Shown here: in pieces, positions 1-5,381 of the stretch
How the letters are laid out: every line of letters starts with the position of its first letter
Position numbering within the stretch: position 1 is the first letter of the stretch
Origin: an uncultured Actinoplanes sp.
Lineage (GTDB): Bacteria > Actinomycetota > Actinomycetes > Mycobacteriales > Micromonosporaceae
NCBI GenBank assembly: GCA_934667465.1
Contig: CAKUMG010000458.1
Span: 1-5,565, forward strand
DNA length: 5,565 nt
Direction of reading: 5' to 3'
The notes under the pieces: model-generated
The model's input: the letters and a program-made list of their open reading frames with translations, nothing else
What the model was told of the DNA's origin: nothing
Databases searched by the model: none
Position numbers and translations under genes: made by a program

Positions 1-9
1 CCCGAAAAG

Positions 10-29
10 TTATCCACCGTTGGGGACAA
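10..29. promoter_or_regulatory. Two near-consensus DnaA boxes
   Basis: TTATCCACC at 10-18 reads on the plus strand, with one mismatch at the last base. TGGGGACAA at 21-29 is the complement of TTGTCCCCA, also one mismatch. The two face each other across 2 bp, the only opposed pair in this part of the origin. Binding strength cannot be judged from sequence alone. Confidence 0.6.
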
Positions 30-33
30 AGCC

Positions 34-62
34 TGTGGATGCCTGTGGATTAGTGTGGATAA
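34..62 (-). promoter_or_regulatory. Three DnaA boxes phased at 10 bp
   Basis: TGTGGAT occurs at 34, 44 and 54. On the minus strand the 9-mers read GCATCCACA (two mismatches), TAATCCACA (one mismatch) and TTATCCACA (perfect). Adjacent boxes are separated by a single base and repeat at almost one helical turn, so three DnaA domain IV units would lie on the same DNA face. A graded strong-to-weak array like this fits cooperative DnaA loading from the strong box at 54-62. The cooperative role is inference. Confidence 0.75.
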
Positions 63-178
63 GGTTGGCACGAAACGGTTCCGTTCCGGCGTTGACAAAT
101 CCGCCTCGGGGTGGGCGTGAGTCAAGGGGTTCCGAACCCAGGATCGCAGCTCAGGGACACCCCACCTGTGCACCTACC

Positions 179-187
179 TGTGGACAA
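179..187 (-). promoter_or_regulatory. Perfect DnaA box (TTGTCCACA)
   Basis: TGTGGACAA on the plus strand is the complement of TTGTCCACA, the GC-shifted box form preferred in high-GC actinomycete origins such as Streptomyces. It lies mid-way in the spacer between dnaA and the left edge. Confidence 0.8.
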
Positions 188-306
188 CCCGGTGGGTAAG
201 TCGGTGGAAAACTCTGGATCCGCAGCTCACGACGTCGTGCGGAAGGGGCCCTTGGGCGTGTCGCACGGTTCGGATCCGCACCTGCCATCGCGGGGCCGGT
301 GCGGTG

Positions 307-315
307 TGTGGACAA
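307..315 (-). promoter_or_regulatory. Perfect DnaA box (TTGTCCACA)
   Basis: This is a second exact TGTGGACAA (complement TTGTCCACA), in the same orientation as the one at 179-187 and 128 bp from it. It is about 90 bp past the dnaA stop codon. Confidence 0.8.
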
Positions 316-339
316 CGTGGAACGCCGCCGGGAGCGGGC

Positions 340-348
340 TGTGGATAC
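340..348 (-). promoter_or_regulatory. Near-consensus DnaA box
   Basis: TGTGGATAC is the complement of GTATCCACA, one mismatch at the first base. It is the box closest to dnaA on the oriC side and marks the right edge of the recognisable cluster, about 55 bp beyond the dnaA stop codon. Confidence 0.6.
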
Positions 349-402
349 CCAGGATTGACGCGCTGTAAGCATCGGGCTCTCGGCCCGGCACGACCGCTCG
401 GG

Positions 403-2265
403 TCAGGTGTTCTGCTTGATGCGGTTCGTCAGCTCGGCGATCTGGTTGTAGAGCGAGCGCCGCTCGGCCATGTGCTGCCGGATCTTGCGGTCGGCGTGCA
501 TGACCGTGGTGTGGTCGCGCCCGCCGAAGGCCTGGCCGATGCGGGGCAGGGAGAGCTCGGTCAGCTCGCGGCAGAGGTACATGGCGACCTGGCGCGCGTT
601 GACTAGGACGCGGGAGCGGGAATGGCCCCGCAGGTCCTCGAGGCTGACGCCGAAGTAGTCGGCGGTCGAGACCATGATCTGGTCGGCCGTGATCTCCGGG
701 CCGGCGCCGTCGGGCATGAAGTCGCGCAGGACCTCCTCGGCCAGGCTGAGCTGGACGGCGGAGCGGGTCAGGCTGGCGAACGCGGTCACCCGGATGAGGG
801 CGCCCTCGAGCTCCCGGATGGAGCTGGAGACACGGCTCGCGATGAACTCGAGCACGTCGTCCGGGGCGAACATGCGCTCCTGGGCGGCCTTCTTCTGCAG
901 GATCGCGATGCGGGTCTCGAGGTCGGGCGGCTGGATGTCGGCGAGCAGGCCCCACTCGAAGCGGGTGCGCATCCGGTCCTCGAGCGTGGCCAGCTGCCGC
1001 GGCGAGCGGTCCGAGCTGATCACGATCTGCTTGTTGGCGTTGTGGAGCGTGTTGAACGTGTGGAAGAACTCCTCCTGCGTCCGCTCGCGGTTCTCCAGGA
1101 ACTGGATGTCGTCGATCAGCAGGATGTCGACGTCGCGGTAGCGGCGCTGGAAGGCCTGCGTCTTGTCGTCGCGCAGGCTGTTGATGAAGTCGTTGGTGAA
1201 CTCCTCGGTCGAGACGTAACGCACACTGCGCGCGTGGCCGAGGGTTGTCGCATAGTGGCCGATCGCATGCAGCAGGTGCGTCTTGCCCAGCCCGGAGCTG
1301 CCGTAGATGAAGAGCGGGTTGTACGCCTTCGCGGGCGACTCCGCGACGGCGACGGCCGCGGCGTGCGCGAAGCGGTTGGACGAGCCGATGACGAACGTCT
1401 CGAACATGTACTTCGGGTTGAGCCGGTTGCCGTCGTTGCCGCCGGGACGGGGGCTGACCGACGGCCCGGACAGCGGGGAACGGCCCGGGCCGTTGTCGCC
1501 GCCGTGCCGGACGGGCATCGGCTCGTCGCGCCGGTCGGGGGCGTGCACCGGCTGACGGTCGTCGGCGCGCCGCTGGGTGTCGCGCAGCGGGGCCGGCTCC
1601 GCCGCGAACCGGTGGCCGCCGGTGTCGGAGTCCGGGAAATGCGACAGCTGCCGCGGCGGCTCCAACGGCTTTTCCTCGGTCCGGGAGCTTTGCGACGGCT
1701 CGGGCGGCCCCATGGGCAGCGGCGGGGCGAAGAGCGCCTCCTGGCCGTCGCGGGCGGCGGGCACATTGCGGCTGTACGGCACTTGGGCCGAGCCGGTCGG
1801 CGCGTCGTCCTCGGGGTAGTCCTGATATGCAGCCGGCTGGGGATAGCGGTCCGGATAAGACTGTGGCTGCTGATCCGCGTAGTGCGCGGGTGCCGGAGCC
1901 TGCGGCTCGGGCGGCGGGGTGCCGTAGACCGTGCCCGGGCGGCCGGAACCGTCCTCGGCCGGGCGGACGGTGACAGCGACCTGGATGGGCCGGCCGAGCC
2001 GGCGCGACAGGGCCTCCGTGATCGCCAGCCGCAGCCGCGACTCGATCACGTCCCGGGTGTAGGTGTCGGGCACCGACAACAGCGCGGTGTCCTCGACGAT
2101 GGCGCGCAGGCGGGTGAGGCGCAGGTACGCACGTTGCTGAGCGGACGCGATCTCGTCCACCAGCTCTTCCGTTGCAGCTGCCCAGACCTCGCCAAGGTCG
2201 ACCGAATCGGCCACCGCCGCGCCACCCCCATCACCGACCGGTTCCCCGGTGGCCTTGTCCGGCAT
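403..2265 (-). CDS. dnaA: Chromosomal replication initiator protein DnaA
   Basis: DnaA is the AAA+ initiator that binds 9-bp DnaA boxes, melts oriC and helps load the replicative helicase. The 620 residues show the four-domain plan. Domain I (about 21-102) mediates oligomerisation and partner contacts. Domain II (about 103-280) is a long disordered Pro/Gln/Tyr/Arg-rich linker. Domain III is the AAA+ core, with Walker A GSSGLGKT (322-329), Walker B LLIDDIQF (382-389), sensor I around VISSDR (415-420), the arginine-finger segment RMRTRF (431-436) and sensor II RELEGAL (484-490). Domain IV has the basic loop GHSRSR (547-552) and the DnaA signature [11 protein letters not shown] (581-591). The total is near that of Streptomyces DnaA and much longer than the E. 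coli protein because of domain II. ATG at 2265 has AAGGG 4 nt upstream. An in-frame GTG at 2214 (residue 18), behind a G-rich GGGGGTGG, starts right where homology begins and is a serious alternative. The gene is transcribed toward oriC, and the box pair at 2358-2377 suggests autoregulation. Confidence 0.98.
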   Translation of the reverse strand: MPDKATGEPVGDGGGAAVADSVDLGEVWAAATEELVDEIASAQQRAYLRLTRLRAIVEDTALLSVPDTYTRDVIESRLRLAITEALSRRLGRPIQVAVTVRPAEDGSGRPGTVYGTPPPEPQAPAPAHYADQQPQSYPDRYPQPAAYQDYPEDDAPTGSAQVPYSRNVPAARDGQEALFAPPLPMGPPEPSQSSRTEEKPLEPPRQLSHFPDSDTGGHRFAAEPAPLRDTQRRADDRQPVHAPDRRDEPMPVRHGGDNGPGRSPLSGPSVSPRPGGNDGNRLNPKYMFETFVIGSSNRFAHAAAVAVAESPAKAYNPLFIYGSSGLGKTHLLHAIGHYATTLGHARSVRYVSTEEFTNDFINSLRDDKTQAFQRRYRDVDILLIDDIQFLENRERTQEEFFHTFNTLHNANKQIVISSDRSPRQLATLEDRMRTRFEWGLLADIQPPDLETRIAILQKKAAQERMFAPDDVLEFIASRVSSSIRELEGALIRVTAFASLTRSAVQLSLAEEVLRDFMPDGAGPEITADQIMVSTADYFGVSLEDLRGHSRSRVLVNARQVAMYLCRELTELSLPRIGQAFGGRDHTTVMHADRKIRQHMAERRSLYNQIAELTNRIKQNT

Positions 2266-2319
2266 TCCGCCCTTGCCCCGCCGTCACCCCATCGGGCGAC
2301 GGACCGGCTTTCTGACCCT

Positions 2320-2334
2320 GCACGTCAGACGTGC
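2320..2334. repeat. Inverted repeat GCACGT-CAG-ACGTGC upstream of dnaA
   Basis: Two perfect 6-bp arms flank a 3-bp centre. Beyond one mismatch a further C/G pair extends the dyad. It lies 55 bp upstream of the ATG of dnaA. It could be an operator for a dimeric regulator or a small hairpin in the dnaA leader. The dyad is seen; its function is unknown. Confidence 0.4.
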
Positions 2335-2357
2335 TGAGCGTGCATGGCACCACCGGC

Positions 2358-2377
2358 TTATCCACAGGTTATCCACA
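2358..2377 (+). promoter_or_regulatory. Two perfect DnaA boxes upstream of dnaA
   Basis: TTATCCACA occurs exactly at 2358-2366 and again at 2369-2377, in the same orientation with 2 bp between them. They sit about 93 bp upstream of the dnaA ATG. Paired boxes in the dnaA promoter region are the known basis of dnaA autorepression in Streptomyces and E. coli, so an autoregulatory role is likely. They could also titrate DnaA or contribute to origin function from the other side of dnaA. Confidence 0.85.
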
Positions 2378-2384
2378 ACCTGTG
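2363..2384. repeat. 8-bp inverted repeat overlapping the DnaA box pair
   Basis: CACAGGTT (2363-2370) and AACCTGTG (2377-2384) are perfect complements around a 6-nt centre. The left arm takes the end of the first DnaA box and the start of the second. The right arm begins at the last base of the second box. If the dnaA transcript starts upstream, the same sequence would fold in its leader. Confidence 0.5.
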
Positions 2385-2577
2385 CGGTGTCGGCGGTCGC
2401 TCCCCGGCCGGATGGGTCTGCAGACTCCCTTCGAGCCTGCGCTGGCGCGGAAAAACAGGCTCACCGTGCCGAACGATTCACCGCCTCGTCCGGTTTTGCC
2501 GGGGTCCACCGTCGTGCCCGGTCCTGCGGACCTTGCACAGGGCGGTCGGCGACAGCGCTGGAAACCAGCAAACGGGC

Positions 2578-2607
2578 ACGCTAACAGCGTGGTGGTTCCC
2601 GCATCAA
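2578..2607 (-). promoter_or_regulatory. Candidate sigma70-type promoter for dnaA
   Basis: On the minus strand, TTGATG (2607-2602) and TAGCGT (2583-2578) are separated by 18 bp, a good match to the housekeeping actinobacterial pattern TTGACN-N16-18-TANNNT. Transcription would start near 2571 and give a leader of roughly 300 nt to the dnaA start, with the DnaA boxes inside it. No better promoter was found nearer to dnaA. Prediction by eye only. Confidence 0.45.
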
Positions 2608-2719
2608 CCGGCGGTCCCCGGGCGCGGCAGACCTGGCACGAAAAGATTCACTCCGTACGCGGAACGTGCAGTGTGAGTGACGGAACCTACCGTATGTCGG
2701 CGTGCCGCCCGGGAAATGG

Positions 2720-2748
2720 TTGACCGTCCAGGGGCCGCTGCGTAGGGT
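2720..2748 (+). promoter_or_regulatory. Promoter of the rpmH-rnpA-yidD-yidC cluster
   Basis: TTGACC (2720-2725), a 17-bp spacer and TAGGGT (2743-2748) match the housekeeping HrdB/SigA-type consensus closely. The expected start is near 2755, giving a leader of about 94 nt before rpmH. A strong promoter is expected for a ribosomal-protein gene. A second possible element, the extended -10 TGCTAAAGT (2772-2780), lies inside the leader but has no well-spaced -35. Confidence 0.7.
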
Positions 2749-2835
2749 CGGGCGGTTGCTCCGCCGCGTTCTGCTAAAGTGGCGTCTTGCAGCTGATGCC
2801 CCCTGGACGTCGCCAGACGACGTCGTAGTTCGAAG

Positions 2836-2841
2836 ACGGAG
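2836..2841 (+). promoter_or_regulatory. Ribosome binding site of rpmH
   Basis: ACGGAG lies 7 nt before the GTG at 2849 and settles that start. The open frame extends further upstream to 2702, but that extension overlaps the promoter and has no L34 homology. Confidence 0.75.
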
Positions 2842-2848
2842 TTCTGAC

Positions 2849-2986
2849 GTGAGCAAGCGCACTTACCAGCCGAACAACCGCCGGCGCGCCAAGACCCACG
2901 GCTTCCGGCTGCGCATGCGCACCCGTGCGGGCCGTGCCATCCTGTCCGGCCGCCGCACCAAGGGCCGTGCCAAGCTGTCGGCCTGA
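2849..2986 (+). CDS. rpmH: 50S ribosomal protein L34
   Basis: L34 is a very small, basic protein of the large ribosomal subunit that contacts 23S rRNA. The 45-residue product starts [19 protein letters not shown], continues [18 protein letters not shown] and ends KGRAKLSA, which is the complete L34 signature at the usual family length (44-47). Arg and Lys make up well over a third of the residues. Translation begins at GTG with ACGGAG 7 nt upstream. It is the first gene of the rightward cluster and is followed 40 bp later by rnpA, the nearly universal bacterial pairing of L34 with the RNase P protein. Confidence 0.98.
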   Translation: MSKRTYQPNNRRRAKTHGFRLRMRTRAGRAILSGRRTKGRAKLSA

Positions 2987-3026
2987 GCCGACCCTTGGCC
3001 GGGCCCGAATGCACAGGTAATTAGTC

Positions 3027-3383
3027 GTGCTGGCCGCGGCGCAGCGTGTGCGGCGCAGCGCGGAGTTCACCGCGGTGTTCCGTGGTGGCCGTCGTGCCGG
3101 CCGCGGGTCCGTGGTCGTCCACCTGCTTCTCGACGAGCCGGCGCAAGCCTTCCAGGCGCGCGCCGGCTTTGTCGTGTCCAAGGCGGTCGGCAACGCCGTG
3201 GTCCGCAACAAGGTCCGCCGCAGGCTGCGGCACCTGGTCCGACCACGGCTCGCGTCGTTGCCCGCCGGTGCCGTCCTGGTGGTGCGTGCCCTGCCGGCCG
3301 CCGCCTCCGCGTCGTTCGAGACGCTCGCCACCGACCTCGATGCGGCCCTCGCCGCCGCTCGGTCGCCGAGGCGACGCCGATGA
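3027..3383 (+). CDS. rnpA: Ribonuclease P protein component
   Basis: RnpA is the protein subunit of RNase P. It binds the catalytic RNA and the precursor-tRNA leader so that the 5' end of tRNAs is matured. The 118-residue product is the normal length. It has the N-terminal start [14 protein letters not shown], the central strand segment [15 protein letters not shown] (45-59), and the RNR signature [15 protein letters not shown] (55-69), whose basic residues line the RNA-binding helix. The C-terminus ends in a PRRRR tail. The GTG start at 3027 fits the family N-terminus; the RBS is weak (AGGT at 3015-3018). The stop codon overlaps the ATG of yidD in an ATGA, implying translational coupling. 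Confidence 0.97.
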   Translation: MLAAAQRVRRSAEFTAVFRGGRRAGRGSVVVHLLLDEPAQAFQARAGFVVSKAVGNAVVRNKVRRRLRHLVRPRLASLPAGAVLVVRALPAAASASFETLATDLDAALAAARSPRRRR

Positions 3384-3637
3384 CACGCCTTGCCCGTCTG
3401 CTGACGGTGCCCATCGTCGCGTACCGTCGGTATGTGAGCCCGGCGCTGCCGGCTCGCTGCCGGTTCTACCCCTCGTGCAGCGCGTACGCCCAGGAGGCGC
3501 TCGCGAAGCACGGCGCGCTCCTCGGGATCGGCCTGGCGATCAGGCGGCTGCTGCGGTGCCACCCCTTCCACCCCGGTGGGTACGACCCCGTGCCCGAGTC
3601 GACCCGTCACCGTCCTGCCGATGTGACTGGAGCCTGA
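3380..3637 (+). CDS. yidD: Membrane protein insertion efficiency factor YidD
   Basis: YidD is a small membrane-associated protein that assists YidC-dependent insertion of inner-membrane proteins. The 85 residues include an amphipathic N-terminal helix ([18 protein letters not shown], 4-21). The family signature [11 protein letters not shown] (27-37) follows, then a hydrophobic stretch (45-54) and the [14 protein letters not shown] motif (59-72). Conserved cysteines are at 27, 33 and 60. The length is typical (about 70-110). The ATG overlaps the rnpA stop by 4 bp, and the stop codon is 1 nt from the yidC start, so all three are probably translated from one transcript. Confidence 0.96.
   Translation: MTRLARLLTVPIVAYRRYVSPALPARCRFYPSCSAYAQEALAKHGALLGIGLAIRRLLRCHPFHPGGYDPVPESTRHRPADVTGA
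3628..3632 (+). promoter_or_regulatory. Ribosome binding site of yidC
   Basis: TGGAG lies 6 nt before TTG at 3639, inside the last codons of yidD. It supports the unusual TTG start of yidC; no ATG or GTG fits the conserved N-terminus MSLDWIYYAIS. Confidence 0.6.
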
Positions 3638-3638
3638 A

Positions 3639-4658
3639 TTGAGTCTCGACTGGATCTACTACGCCATTTCGTGGATCCTCCTGCGCTGGCACGACCTGTG
3701 GGACACCATCGGCGTCTCGGACGGCCGGGTTCTCGGCACCAACTGGGCCTGGATCCTGTCGATCGTCTTCCTGGTGGTGACGCTGCGCGTCATCCTCTTC
3801 CCCGTCTTCGTCAAGCAGATCAAGTCCCAGCGGGCGATGCAGGCGCTGCAGCCCAAGGTGAAGCAGCTGCAGGAGAAGCACAAGGGTGACAAGGAATCGC
3901 TCCAGAAAGAAATGATGGAGCTCTACAAGACCGAGAAGGCCAACCCGCTCATGGGCTGCCTCCCGATGTTCTTGCAGATCCCCGTCTTCCTGGGCCTGTT
4001 CCACGTCCTGCGCCGGCTGAGCCCGGACAACCAGGGCACCACGCTCTACGGCTGGACCTCGGAGCAGTTCTACGACGCGACGCACTCGGCGCTGTTCACC
4101 GCGCCGCTGCCCGCGAAGTTCGGCTCGTCCGCGGCGGAGCTCTCCAGCCTCGGTGCCTCCAGCGGCATCACGGTCAAGATCATCGCCGGCATCCTGGTCC
4201 TGATCATGATGGCCACGACCTACCTCACCAGCCGCCAGATGATCCTCAAGACCGGCTGGGCCGAGGACCCGCAGCAGAAGATGATCCAGCGCCTGATGCT
4301 CTACGGCATCCCGCTCTCGCTGCTGGTCTCCGGCGCGCTGTTCCCGATCGGCGTGGTCATCTACTGGGTCACGAACAACCTGTTCAGCCTCGGGCAGCAG
4401 CAGTGGGTGCTGCGCAAGTTCCCGCCGCCGCAGATGGCAGGCAAGCCCGGCTCGACCTCGACGGCCCGCCCGGCCGCCGGCAAGAACGGCGCCAAGAGCC
4501 CGGTGCAGCCGGCGAAGCAGGGTCTGTTCGGCCGCAAGCAGGCGCAGCCCGAGCCGCAGGCCCCGGTCGTCGACACCAAGGCCCTGGCGCCGAAGCCCGG
4601 TGCCAAGCCGGTGAACCCCAAGAAGGGTGCACGGCCCGCCAACAAGCCCAAGGGTTGA
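3639..4658 (+). CDS. yidC: Membrane protein insertase YidC (Oxa1 family)
   Basis: YidC inserts and folds proteins in the cytoplasmic membrane, alone or with SecYEG. The 339 residues lack the large periplasmic domain of Gram-negative YidC, as expected for an actinobacterium. Hydrophobic segments lie at about 5-17, 36-58, 103-123, 177-195 and 219-249. Arg50 in VVTLRVILFP corresponds to the conserved groove arginine of the family. The cytoplasmic hairpin (about 60-100) is Lys/Gln-rich. The Oxa1 hallmarks CLPMFLQIPVFLGLF (107-121) and YWVTNNLFSLGQQ (242-254) are present. The C-terminal tail (262-339) is Lys/Pro/Ala-rich and probably disordered; such basic tails can contact ribosomes. No lipobox is present. 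TTG is the start, 1 nt after the yidD stop. No other paralogue is visible in the window. Confidence 0.97.
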   Translation: MSLDWIYYAISWILLRWHDLWDTIGVSDGRVLGTNWAWILSIVFLVVTLRVILFPVFVKQIKSQRAMQALQPKVKQLQEKHKGDKESLQKEMMELYKTEKANPLMGCLPMFLQIPVFLGLFHVLRRLSPDNQGTTLYGWTSEQFYDATHSALFTAPLPAKFGSSAAELSSLGASSGITVKIIAGILVLIMMATTYLTSRQMILKTGWAEDPQQKMIQRLMLYGIPLSLLVSGALFPIGVVIYWVTNNLFSLGQQQWVLRKFPPPQMAGKPGSTSTARPAAGKNGAKSPVQPAKQGLFGRKQAQPEPQAPVVDTKALAPKPGAKPVNPKKGARPANKPKG

Positions 4659-4725
4659 TGCGGCAGCGGCTCGGACCCTCGGTCCGGGCCGCGCGCGGCC
4701 CCTCAGGGGTGGCGACACAGACCTC

Positions 4726-4759
4726 CCCGATCCCGGTGATGGTTCCCACCGGGATCGGG
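4726..4759 (+). terminator. Perfect 13-bp hairpin between yidC and jag
   Basis: CCCGATCCCGGTG (4726-4738) pairs exactly with CACCGGGATCGGG (4747-4759) around the 8-nt loop ATGGTTCC. The next bases are GAAACAGC-like and A-rich rather than T-rich on the plus strand, so it is not a classic intrinsic terminator. High-GC actinobacteria often use hairpins without a U tract, and it may only partly terminate or may protect the yidC mRNA end. Confidence 0.45.
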
Positions 4760-4792
4760 AAACAGCGGACCGCGCAGGTCCGGCCCGAGAGT

Positions 4793-4798
4793 ACGGAG
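4793..4798 (+). promoter_or_regulatory. Ribosome binding site of jag
   Basis: ACGGAG, the same hexamer as at rpmH, lies 8 nt before GTG at 4807 and fixes that start. An ATG at 4799 is out of frame and stops after three codons. In-frame codons upstream of 4807 run through the hairpins and are not conserved in appearance. Confidence 0.75.
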
Positions 4799-4806
4799 AT
4801 GAGACC

Positions 4807-5373
4807 GTGACCGACACCAGCACGCCCAGCGCCGAGGAGACGGCCGCCACCGCCGCCACCGCCGAAGAGGCCGGTGCCGACGAGACGAAGAAGCCGGAAA
4901 CCGTCACGTCCGACTCGGACCTGTTCAAGCAGAGCGAGGTCGCGGCGGACTACATCGAGGGCCTGCTCGACATCCTCGACTACGACGGCGACATCGACGA
5001 GCTCGTCTCCGCGGGCCGGCCGATGGTCGAGGTCGTCGGCGGGCGCCTGCAGCCCCTCGTCGGCCAGCGTGGCGCCACCCTGGAGGCGCTGCAGGAGCTG
5101 ACCCGGCTCGCGATCTTCCGCGCGACCGGTTCTCCCAGCCGCCTCCTGCTGGACATCGGCGGCTACCGCGCCACCCGGCGCAAGGAGTTGACCGCCGTCG
5201 CGCGCAACGCGGTGGAGAAGGTCAAGGAGCACGGCGACGCCGTCCGGCTCGAGCCGATGTCGGCGTTCGAGCGCAAGTGCGTGCACGACGTCGTCAACGC
5301 CATCTCCGGGGTGGAGAGCGAGTCCGAGGGTGTCGAGCCGAACCGGCGCATCGTGGTCCGGCCGGCGGACTGA
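4807..5373 (+). CDS. jag: Jag/KhpB-type RNA-binding protein (KH-R3H)
   Basis: Jag (SpoIIIJ-associated protein, also KhpB) is a single-stranded nucleic-acid binding protein. In other Gram-positive bacteria it pairs with KhpA and influences cell division and envelope synthesis through RNA. The 188-residue product begins with an acidic Thr/Ala/Glu-rich leader (1-38) that looks disordered. A KH-like domain follows (about 45-117) with the GxxG loop GQRG at 86-89. The C-terminal R3H domain (about 124-187) has the R-x3-H core RKCVH at 156-160 and ends NRRIVVRPAD. The Jag_N domain of Firmicutes is absent, as is usual for the shorter actinobacterial form. GTG start with ACGGAG 8 nt upstream. It sits directly after yidC, the conserved neighbour in Gram-positive bacteria, although 148 bp with strong dyads separate them. 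A hairpin downstream suggests the transcript ends after it. Confidence 0.96.
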   Translation: MTDTSTPSAEETAATAATAEEAGADETKKPETVTSDSDLFKQSEVAADYIEGLLDILDYDGDIDELVSAGRPMVEVVGGRLQPLVGQRGATLEALQELTRLAIFRATGSPSRLLLDIGGYRATRRKELTAVARNAVEKVKEHGDAVRLEPMSAFERKCVHDVVNAISGVESESEGVEPNRRIVVRPAD

Positions 5374-5381
5374 GCACACAG

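Larger units (their letters stand above)
1..350. other. oriC: Partial oriC: DnaA-box cluster downstream of dnaA
   Basis: This non-coding stretch lies beyond the dnaA stop codon, where actinobacterial origins sit (the dnaA-dnaN gap). It contains perfect 9-mers to the DnaA-box consensus TTRTCCACA at 54-62, 179-187 and 307-315. Single-mismatch copies lie at 10-18, 21-29, 44-52 and 340-348, with weaker ones at 34-42 and 203-211. Nearly all read on the minus strand; the copy at 10-18 reads on the plus strand. Small open frames here overlap the boxes and look non-coding. No clearly AT-rich unwinding element is visible, so the functional origin probably continues past the left edge toward dnaN. What is seen is the boxes; that this is oriC follows from conserved synteny. 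Confidence 0.88.
2266..2848. other. Divergent dnaA-rpmH intergenic region
   Basis: These 583 bp separate the leftward dnaA from the rightward rpmH cluster, and I see no credible gene in them. Short open frames exist on both strands, but they overlap the DnaA boxes and promoters and resemble nothing. The region holds an inverted repeat near dnaA (2320-2334), two perfect DnaA boxes (2358-2377), a 10-bp palindrome GTCTGCAGAC (2416-2425), a small dyad GGTCC/GGACC (2520-2532), a candidate leftward promoter (2578-2607), and the rightward rpmH promoter with its leader (2720-2848). Confidence 0.85.
4659..4806. other. yidC-jag intergenic dyad cluster
   Basis: These 148 bp contain three successive dyads. 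They are a small hairpin CGGACC-CTC-GGTCCG (4672-4686, extendable to 4670-4688), the 16-bp palindrome GGGCCGCGCGCGGCCC (4686-4701) and a 13-bp perfect stem (4726-4759). No T-rich tail follows any of them and no convincing promoter is visible. They may attenuate or process the transcript between yidC and jag. Confidence 0.6.

Noticed and set aside
92..120. TTGACA at 92-97 as a plus-strand -35 element
   Set aside because: No TANNNT-like -10 lies 16-18 bp downstream, and a rightward transcript here would run antisense into dnaA.
371..389. Hairpin CGGGC-TCTCG-GCCCG just past the dnaA stop
   Set aside because: The stem is only 5 bp with no T tract in the dnaA direction; too weak to call a terminator.
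622..2337. Long plus-strand open frame (571 codons) opposite dnaA
   Set aside because: It lies antisense to an unmistakable dnaA; its Arg/Gly/Val-rich product is the usual result of high-GC codon bias on the complementary strand and it has no recognisable domain.
2331..2723. Small rightward open frames between dnaA and rpmH
   Set aside because: They overlap DnaA boxes and the rpmH promoter, have no good RBS, and their products are compositionally random.
3540..4928. Long minus-strand open frame (462 codons) opposite yidC
   Set aside because: It covers yidD-yidC and part of jag on the other strand, is low-complexity, and is explained by third-position GC bias in the real genes.
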